From the NCBI GenBank assembly GCA_964019695.1, contig OZ026517.1, positions 73,738,665 to 73,802,664 on the forward strand: DNA of 64,000 bases, written 5' to 3'. Below, in pieces: positions 57,355 to 64,000 of the stretch. Each line of letters opens with the position of its first letter. Position 1 is the stretch's first letter. Origin of the DNA: Loripinus fragilis. Lineage: Eukaryota; Mollusca; Bivalvia; Lucinida; Lucinidae. Below the pieces are notes generated by a model. The model searched no databases. It saw only the letters and a program-made list of their open reading frames with translations, and had not been told where the DNA came from. The position numbers and the translations under genes were made by a program.

Positions 57355-57850
57355 AAACGTTTCTGCCAAAGACCTCAATTATAGCTTTTAAGTAAGCTGT
57401 AGCTCTCACAACTCTTAGAATCCCAATGTGACAACCATAGAATTACAGATTGGACCCAGTTTAAAGACCAGTATTCCTGTCCAGTAGAGATCATCAAATG
57501 ATTAACTGATAAGGGACAGTTTCAGTATCTCACATGAATAAATGGCATCAAGAGGGGGCTTACCTGTATACAACACACTTTCTGTCACTAAAATAAATAT
57601 CAATATTTATTCAGAGAATACCTAAACCCTTCATGGGACCACTTTGGTGCCCTGTGTAAGAAAGGCATATCACCTGATAAAGATTAGCCTTTATTATATC
57701 TGGAATCGCCCTCATGCAGTGGTACCACTTTTATTGTCAATGAATTTAGGTCTTTAATCGATAAACAAGAACGAGAAATTCTGGTGACTGCCATTATAAA
57801 TTTTTGGCCCCTGAAGGTAGACATCCTACATTGGCGGACAATTTCATTGA
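57355..57850 (+). repeat. Dispersed repeat E, copy 2
   Basis: Parts at 57366-57480 and 57745-57840 align in order with 8745-9055. The middle is extra relative to copy 1. Confidence 0.5.
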
Positions 57851-58114
57851 AAATAAAACCAAGATGCAATGCCCTTTTTTATTTGTCAAACCTACAAGCT
57901 TAAACCAGTGAGATGTTTCAAAATTGGCACGAAATATGTTTCTGTCCAATAAATATGATTTGTTGTCGGGTTTTTATTATCGACCATCACCACGGAACAC
58001 TCTGCTCTTAAAGGCTTACATCAGCAATTTCGAGCCAAACTGCGCCCTTGGAGTTGAACTTCATCCCATACATCTGGCACGAGTTTAGATAAGCAAAAAA
58101 TCTCAGCGTAAAAT

Positions 58115-58275
58115 TGTTAATATTTTTTTACCCATCAGTTTTAACATATTTTTGGGTGCTCAAAAGAACCGTCTCATTGAGACGGTTCTTTTGAGTACCC
58201 ACAACATATGTTTAGGTTGAGAGATAACACAATTAAACTTTCGTTACGCACTCATAACTAAAGTCCTGTCATGAT
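58115..58275. repeat. Family H hairpin, copy 3 (full palindrome)
   Basis: TTACCCATCAGTTTTAACAT, then GGGTGCTCAAAAGAACCGTC and its complement, then CCCACAACATATGTTTAGG and CTCATAACTAAAGTCCTG. This is the most complete of the three copies. Confidence 0.7.
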
Positions 58276-58300
58276 GATCGTAAAATGTTTACCGCTTATA

Positions 58301-59331
58301 CCCCTATTCCACTCAGGCCCCGAATCCCACGAATTGACACGAATTGACAAATATTTGGATTCGTGGCTGAATCGTACTCAGTTCGTGATGGTCTTAACTG
58401 ATTCGCATAGTCCGTAGTGAGTTCTTGCAATTCGTAGGTCTATCGGGAATTCGGCTCAAAAGTTTTGAACTGTTCAAAACTTTGGCCACGAATTCCCCGA
58501 TTCGAAAAGTCGTGCGTGATTCGTACCAAATTCCTAAGGCATTCTTGGATATCGTAACTGAATCGTAATCGATTCGGGGCGTTTTTGCATTGTTTTGGGC
58601 ATTCGTAGCTACTCTTAGTTCATTCGTGGGGAATCGGAAGATTAAGCGTAGCAATAAACCAAGGAAGAGATAGCAGAAGGATTTTCCCTAATGTTAATTA
58701 CCCCGTCTCGTGCATATGAGCAGTCCTAGAAGTTGAAACAGATTTGGTAGATTCTGGAGCACAATCAGGATCAGTCAGTAGCTCCTGGCTGGCGATTTTG
58801 CCAATGGCGAACTGCCATATTTTTCCAAGTCAAAGAGTCTGGGTCAGGGCCTCTCGACTTTAACGTAGTTGTTTTCTTCTAGCTATATAAGAAGCCGTTT
58901 TCAACACTCAAGTCGCAGGATCAATTCTACTGCTGCTTTACGAGGAACATTCATTTTGGAACTAATGCCCCGAAGCATGTACGGGCCTTTTTTATAGCTA
59001 TCGTGAGAGAAAATCTCGCGAATCGTGTCGAATCGTCGCGGATTTCTGTTAATTCGTTCCCTATGCATGCTGCATTCCGCATATTCTTAACTGATTCGTA
59101 ATTGATTCCTTAACTTTCGTGCAGCATGTTCTTATGTTATTTTCTAATCCTAATGAATTCTTGCGCGATTCCAGCCGATTCTCCCGAATATTCGTAACGA
59201 TATCGTATCTGAATCGGGAATGACTCGTAGCTCATCACGATTGGAGAAAAAAAAATAATGAAACCTCACGAATCCCCTCGAATAAGAAAAAAATCAATTC
59301 GTGGCGATTCGTGGCCTGTGTGGAATAGGGG
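58301..59331. mobile_element. 1,031-bp TIR element with GATTCGT motif arrays
   Basis: The ends CCCCTATTCCACTCAGGCC and the inverted GGCCTGTGTGGAATAGGGG are flanked by TA on both sides. The interior is crowded with ATTCGT, AATCGTA and CACGAATT phrases (several dozen) on both strands, especially near both ends. No transposase was found. The ends share the CCCC(A/T)ATTCCACT motif with the element at 30371, so the two probably use the same kind of transposase. Confidence 0.78.
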
Positions 59332-59334
59332 TAT

Positions 59335-59877
59335 TACGTTGGTGTTTGTGAGCGTTATGGTCGATTGACTTTCAGGAGCTATTCAATTAAACTGAGTCTG
59401 TTTTCGGCAGTATCCGTTATTTAAAAAATGTTTGATTTTTAATTTCCCTCTTTATAAATGGACGGATACTAGATACATTACTATTAGTCTTTTAGCTATT
59501 TTACACAATGTCATTGGCATACACGATAGATTACGTTGCCTAATGAGAGAGTACAAATCCCATAAGTACAGGCGTCATCAGGCCTAATAAAACACACAGA
59601 AGGAAAATAAATCGTGTGATATTTGTTTGAGATCCCCAATAATCAACATAATTCAGGACCAGCTGAAATTGCTTCCTGGAGTAGCGGTGTCGATAAATTG
59701 AAGCACTGCCTTGGGAATGAAACAAGTTGCGAGCATATCTAATCGTGTTTGGTATTATGCTGGACATTTTACAACATGAGTAAAACTCAATCCTAGGATT
59801 TAATATTATTGCATAGAATTGATTTGAAATTTGACATACACACGTACTCACGTACGTACGCACGCACTCAATCACAC

Positions 59878-59932
<55 letters not shown>

Positions 59933-60490
59933 GGAATAAAAATTAAAGAGAAATAACACAAATTATTGGTGTCCGAAAATTGAGGCTGTGGTAAACCAGT
60001 TCCATTTAAATGTTCTTTTTTGTCCATATATCATTTAAATGTATCATTTACAAATATTTCCTTCGTAAATTGCGGTTATATTTGTTTTATTTAACAAAAT
60101 GAGTATAGTGTCCTACAAAGATTGTGCTTGTCTCATTTACCAACTGTCGTGTAAAATAAGAGATAGATATATCTCCTCTTAAATCATATGTCATTAAATT
60201 AACTGCTCATTACATTCAAGGTCATTCAAATAGTATATAACTGATCATTATGATTATAACTTTAAGTGTCATTAAAAGTTTACCATTAATTCCATTCCCA
60301 TCAATAGGGCTTCAAAATAGCTTTCCTCAAGAATTGACAGGTTTTAAATGGCCTTGAAAGTTTGGATAGCATTTGGAGCAGAATCCCATAAACATATCCC
60401 AACAAAGATCAATGACAATAATTAATGGATTTAGTCCGTTTTAATGACAACTAAATGCATATATGGAATGGTATATGCATGCAGTAGTGA
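59335..60490. other. No gene; GA microsatellite inside
   Basis: Apart from the GA microsatellite, the sequence is plain and AT-rich. The Ser-Leu repeat frame on the minus strand is the microsatellite read as protein. Confidence 0.4.
59880..59929. repeat. (GA)n microsatellite
   Basis: About 24 GA units, preceded by an ACGTACGCACGCACTC-type alternating tract. Confidence 0.95.
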
Positions 60491-60496
60491 TACATA

Positions 60497-61535
60497 CACT
60501 GAACAAAATTTCTCATTGGTCATTTTTTAAACTCATTTTTTCTGATGCAGCGCTAATAGCATTGAAATGAATTTTTGCCCATAAATGTGCAGTTTAATGG
60601 GCAAAAGTTTAGCGATTTTTCAGAAAAGCTGTCTTTTACTCACGGTTTTTTGGTTAAAAATGCAAAAATATGCTCTTTTGAAGAAAAAGGTTTTGATTGA
60701 AGTTTTATATCAAATTTAAGTTCAGTTGGTAATAAACTTGTCTAGTCAACTTCAAAAAACACCAAACACTTGAAATTTGAACTAAAGTAGAATTTTTACG
60801 CATTTTTTGAAATATCACATATTTTGAGATTTTTGAAATTCATTAGTAGCTTGTGCAAAATTTGTTGTATGCATTTTATTTTATCTAAACAAGATAGCCA
60901 AAATAGAATAGAACTTGATTCGTCCATTTTGTGATAAAAACATTTCGCTGCTGCTGCGCACTTCCGGTTTGAATGTAAAACTTAAAAAGTCAATTTGACG
61001 GTACTTTGCATTATTTTTTTCAATTTCCTAACTAGAATAGTGACGACCAGTAGTAATACTTTATCGCTGAAAATTTCAATACCGTATCACAGAAAATAAG
61101 GCGTACAGAACAGTTCGAATTTCCTATGTAAACTGCATTCAAAAAGCTGAATTTCAATGATTTAGCTGCTGGTAGTGTTTGTCATCATGCTATTATGTAA
61201 CAGAAAAGAGGAGTCTGATTAAAGCGAATCATTTGAAGTGTGCTCGTCTTTAATCACGGCAGTCAGAAACATTTTCATACAAACAAAAATACAAATGGAT
61301 GGCATCTATGTGGAATAGTTTATATTGTAGGGAAACATGTGACTTTTTGAAATGATGGTACCTTCTCTCTAGCATCGTCTGTGGAAGACGTACCAGTCAT
61401 TTTTGAATGAAATGGCATGCAGAGTTTCGGCAAGATATTGGTTGATTTATATTAGCATGGATTTTGTATTAACGAATCTTCCTTTCAAAACTAACAAAAA
61501 AATGTAAGGTGACCAATTAGAAATTTTGCTCAGTG
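60497..61535 (+). mobile_element. Family M, copy 5
   Basis: The ends CACTGAACAAAATTTCTCAT and the inverted AGAAATTTTGCTCAGTG are flanked by TA at 60495-60496 and 61536-61537. This gives the clearest definition of the family's termini and of its length (1,039 bp). Confidence 0.8.
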
Positions 61536-61539
61536 TATA

Positions 61540-62600
61540 TCGGGTTAACGTGTTTTTCATATACACAATTAAAAGCATTATTTAAAATTACGTTTTTGTA
61601 ATCAGTACATTGCTGAAACATTCTGAACATCATTCAAGATTTTAAAGATTAAAAATGTCAGCAATGTGCGCGGAAATTCACGAATAATCCGTTGTGTTTC
61701 TTGTTTCCTCTGGTCCCTGGATACCCCTCTATCAGGGATGCTTTTTATCCCGAAACGAGGTAATCGATTTGTCTTCTGTAGAACGAACAATACGGATTTA
61801 CTTAGAAATAATACCACCATTACTTGAAGCAATATCTAATCTCTTTATAGGATATATTTAATCTTTTGTCTAAGAAAACTAAATCGGGAATTAATATAAA
61901 TGTGTTTCATGGTTTCAATGCCCTCCTGTCATAATCTTGATTTAAAAATCGATTAAGGAATATAGCTTGGCATTTAACTATTTTTTTTATATATTTGAAC
62001 ATAGTTTTTCATTTTCTTTTCAAGTTGAGAGTTGTTTTGTGTGTATGTTTTAATGTACTTCATGGTCATTAGGACAAGCCAGTTACCTTGATAGCCTAGC
62101 AACCATGGAAGTGTGGAAAGTTGACTATGTGCATAGTCTATTGTCTACTGTTTCTAGACAACACTTGAAACATTATAATGCAACTCAGAGTAACAACAGC
62201 AATGCATACAACACAATCACATTACCTTAGAAGCATGCAGACGTCAACATGATCTGCCCTTGATTAAAAGAACCAGTGGATATAACAAAGAGTCTGGATG
62301 CGGGGTCTGGTATTATCTAATCATTTTATTTTGCCCAATATTCATGCACTGCCTTAAAACTGGCATGGCGAGGAGTTTGTTTGTGTTTTGCTATAATATA
62401 TAAATAGGCGGTAGGCAGAACAGCTAAAACCCCTCTAAATTTTGTGTTTAGTGCCAACCCCAGACAGATAAGCTTTTTATACATTATTTTAAAGCCTAAT
62501 GTCTCTAGAGTCAAATGAGGCATGATGTAGAGTTTTCAGGAGATCCGGTTGCCATCAATTTGCAGAAATTTGCAGTAATTTACACCCATTAGCAGTTTAA
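61540..62600. other. No feature recognised
   Basis: Unassigned sequence; short minus ORFs (61602-61832, 62326-62523) have no recognisable domain. Confidence 0.35.
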
Positions 62601-62629
62601 TATCATATGATAATACTAAGTGCACAAAA

Positions 62630-63260
62630 TTACTGTATTCAAAAGAAAGTAACGCATGTAACAGTAATAAGAGGCACCTTAATGAGTTAAAGTTATACTG
62701 CTAGCCATTTACTTTCGATTACACGATAGTACTGATATGTACGAATAAGGAATAATTTGATATTTACACTATAGGAGTTTCTATTCTTTTAGGGTAACAT
62801 AGTAAACTCTGCTATTGCAGGGCAACGCCTCAGTCCATAAAGAGCTAACATGCATTATTTTGTGGCTTATATAATGTGTTTTTTGAAAATTATAGTGTGC
62901 AAAACTCCCTCTAAAAGGCATTTGACAGCCAATGGTCTAGTGATAGTACATGGCTAAATAGTAGTATATTTGACAGAAAGTAACGTATATAACTGCAATA
63001 TTATAGACATATATTATTTAAACATATACTGGCTGTTTACTGCATTTAATTTAGTGCTATTGAGAAAATCAGCATGTGGATAAATAAGAATAAGGCATAG
63101 CTTTGTATTTAAACAATAGGATTTGAAACTGTTAAAGGGTAAAGTAGTTAGCATGGCCGTTACACGGTAATGCCCCAACTGCAAGAGGGCCAACTTGTGT
63201 AATTTTGTATCTTATATAATGTAACTGTAGAAAATTAAGAGGGGTCTATTAGCAGCTCAC
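62630..63260 (+). repeat. Diverged tandem duplication, about 350 bp
   Basis: GAAAGTAACG(C/T)AT..AAC, TTATATAATGT, GAAAATTA and CATTTGACAGCC/TATTAGCAGCTCACGGTCTA blocks recur with an offset of about 350 bp. It is strongly diverged and non-coding. Confidence 0.5.
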
Positions 63261-63261
63261 G

Positions 63262-64000
63262 GTCTACATACCTAAATTTGGAACTTTGGCAGAACACTTT
63301 CTCGTGATACATGTACGTAATACTCATTTGAGGGTGTATGCCGTATAAAGAAATAGATGTATACATTTTCAACGGTACCTTCTCCCCTGGAATGTTAATA
63401 CTATTCCTTGTATACCATATTGGATCATGTTTTGTTGTTTCTGACTATGCCCCAGCGACACATGCACATTGATATATATAAAAATGCACGACGAACGTAA
63501 TAAACCAAATATCAATACATAGTTTTGATGAATACCTGTTAACTTTAGATTTGACTTTGGCATCTAAATACAGGGTAGGAGATCATGTGGTCTCATACGT
63601 TACAGAAATGGCCGCCTTGCACAGAAATGCTCCCAATAGAGGTAATGTTTTGCCTTAACAACAACAAAACCACCACCTCAGAACGGACAGTAGCCCAAGC
63701 CAAGTTGACCCAAACGCCAAACTGACCAGCTACAAACCGTCGCCCTCATTTATGTTGTTGTTAAAACACAAAATAGGATTAGCTCACATGGAGGCTTCCA
63801 AACTAATGCAATACATCATCACAGAGAAACAAGCTAATCAGATTAACACGCTATGAATTAAAGGAAAAAGGCTTAAGATTCATAGATAGTCAGAGCTAAA
63901 GAACACCTCAAGTTGAGCAACGGTGGGCACAGCCAAAGACAAGCATCTGGCACCAACCAACCAATTAGTTTAGCTTTTCTTCAGGTCCATCATTGACTTC
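63262..64000. other. No feature recognised
   Basis: Unassigned. AACAACAACAAAAC near 63656 and GTTGTTGTTAAAAC near 63752 form a weak inverted pair about 90 bp apart. Confidence 0.35.

Noticed and set aside
59878..59959. Ser-Leu repeat start of a 139-codon minus frame
   Set aside because: It is the (GA)n microsatellite; the remaining frame has no recognisable domain.

Overview
This window is eukaryotic intergenic/intronic DNA, AT-rich and dominated by repeats. It most likely comes from a marine invertebrate, probably a bivalve or other lophotrochozoan. That is an inference from three things together: a neuromedin-U/CAPA-type GPCR exon with a GT splice donor, Penelope-like retroelements and tRNA-derived SINEs with many non-autonomous DNA transposons, and long minisatellites. 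Nothing prokaryotic is present. Only one host coding exon is recognisable (408-717). All other convincing coding sequence belongs to mobile elements.

Layout. 0-5 kb: the first exon of a rhodopsin-family peptide GPCR, a family-N element with a doubled palindrome, a dispersed repeat (D) and a 74-bp tandem array. 5-16.7 kb: dispersed family A, a perfect-arm hairpin, a decayed Penelope endonuclease, a decayed LINE reverse transcriptase (minus strand), several TIR elements (9881, 12435, 13542, 16545) and a >500-bp palindrome (14725-15275). 16.8-20.4 kb: a 45-bp minisatellite of about 80 units. 21.5-22.3 kb: a 69-bp array split by a 207-bp TA-target MITE. 22.4-33.7 kb: a patchwork of MITEs and a SINE, with copies of families M, G, H, A and N and nested insertions. 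34.1-36.9 kb: a 54-bp minisatellite interrupted by a SINE. 36.9-40.3 kb: mostly plain sequence. 40.3-49.7 kb: a tandem Penelope-like element (PLE), described below. 50.8-55.0 kb: a large hAT-like non-autonomous element. 55-64 kb: SINE, hairpins, MITEs and plain sequence.

The richest locus is 40277-49685. A 5'-truncated PLE copy lies head-to-tail in front of a full-length copy, and the pair sits between two (TA)n tracts. This is the partial-tandem, pseudo-LTR arrangement known for Penelope elements. The full copy carries an upstream 451-aa ORF1 (coiled coil, acidic SIM-like patch, Asn/Arg/Gly/Pro-rich tail). ORF1 overlaps, in the -1 frame, an ORF2 encoding RT plus a GIY-YIG endonuclease. A 4,099-bp TIR element is inserted in the endonuclease, and the sister copy serves as its empty site, defining a 5-bp target duplication (ATACT). 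Each copy has different defects.

Family labels used below (working names made here): A, common dispersed repeat that also forms the large palindrome; D and E, dispersed repeats; G, 239-bp MITE with TGAGCC ends; H, hairpin tail adjoining a PLE remnant; M, about 1-kb TA-target element with CACTGAAC ends; N, element with GGATCCAGA-type ends and G/C tracts. Unit counts and alignments were made by eye, so boundaries are approximate unless a target duplication fixes them.
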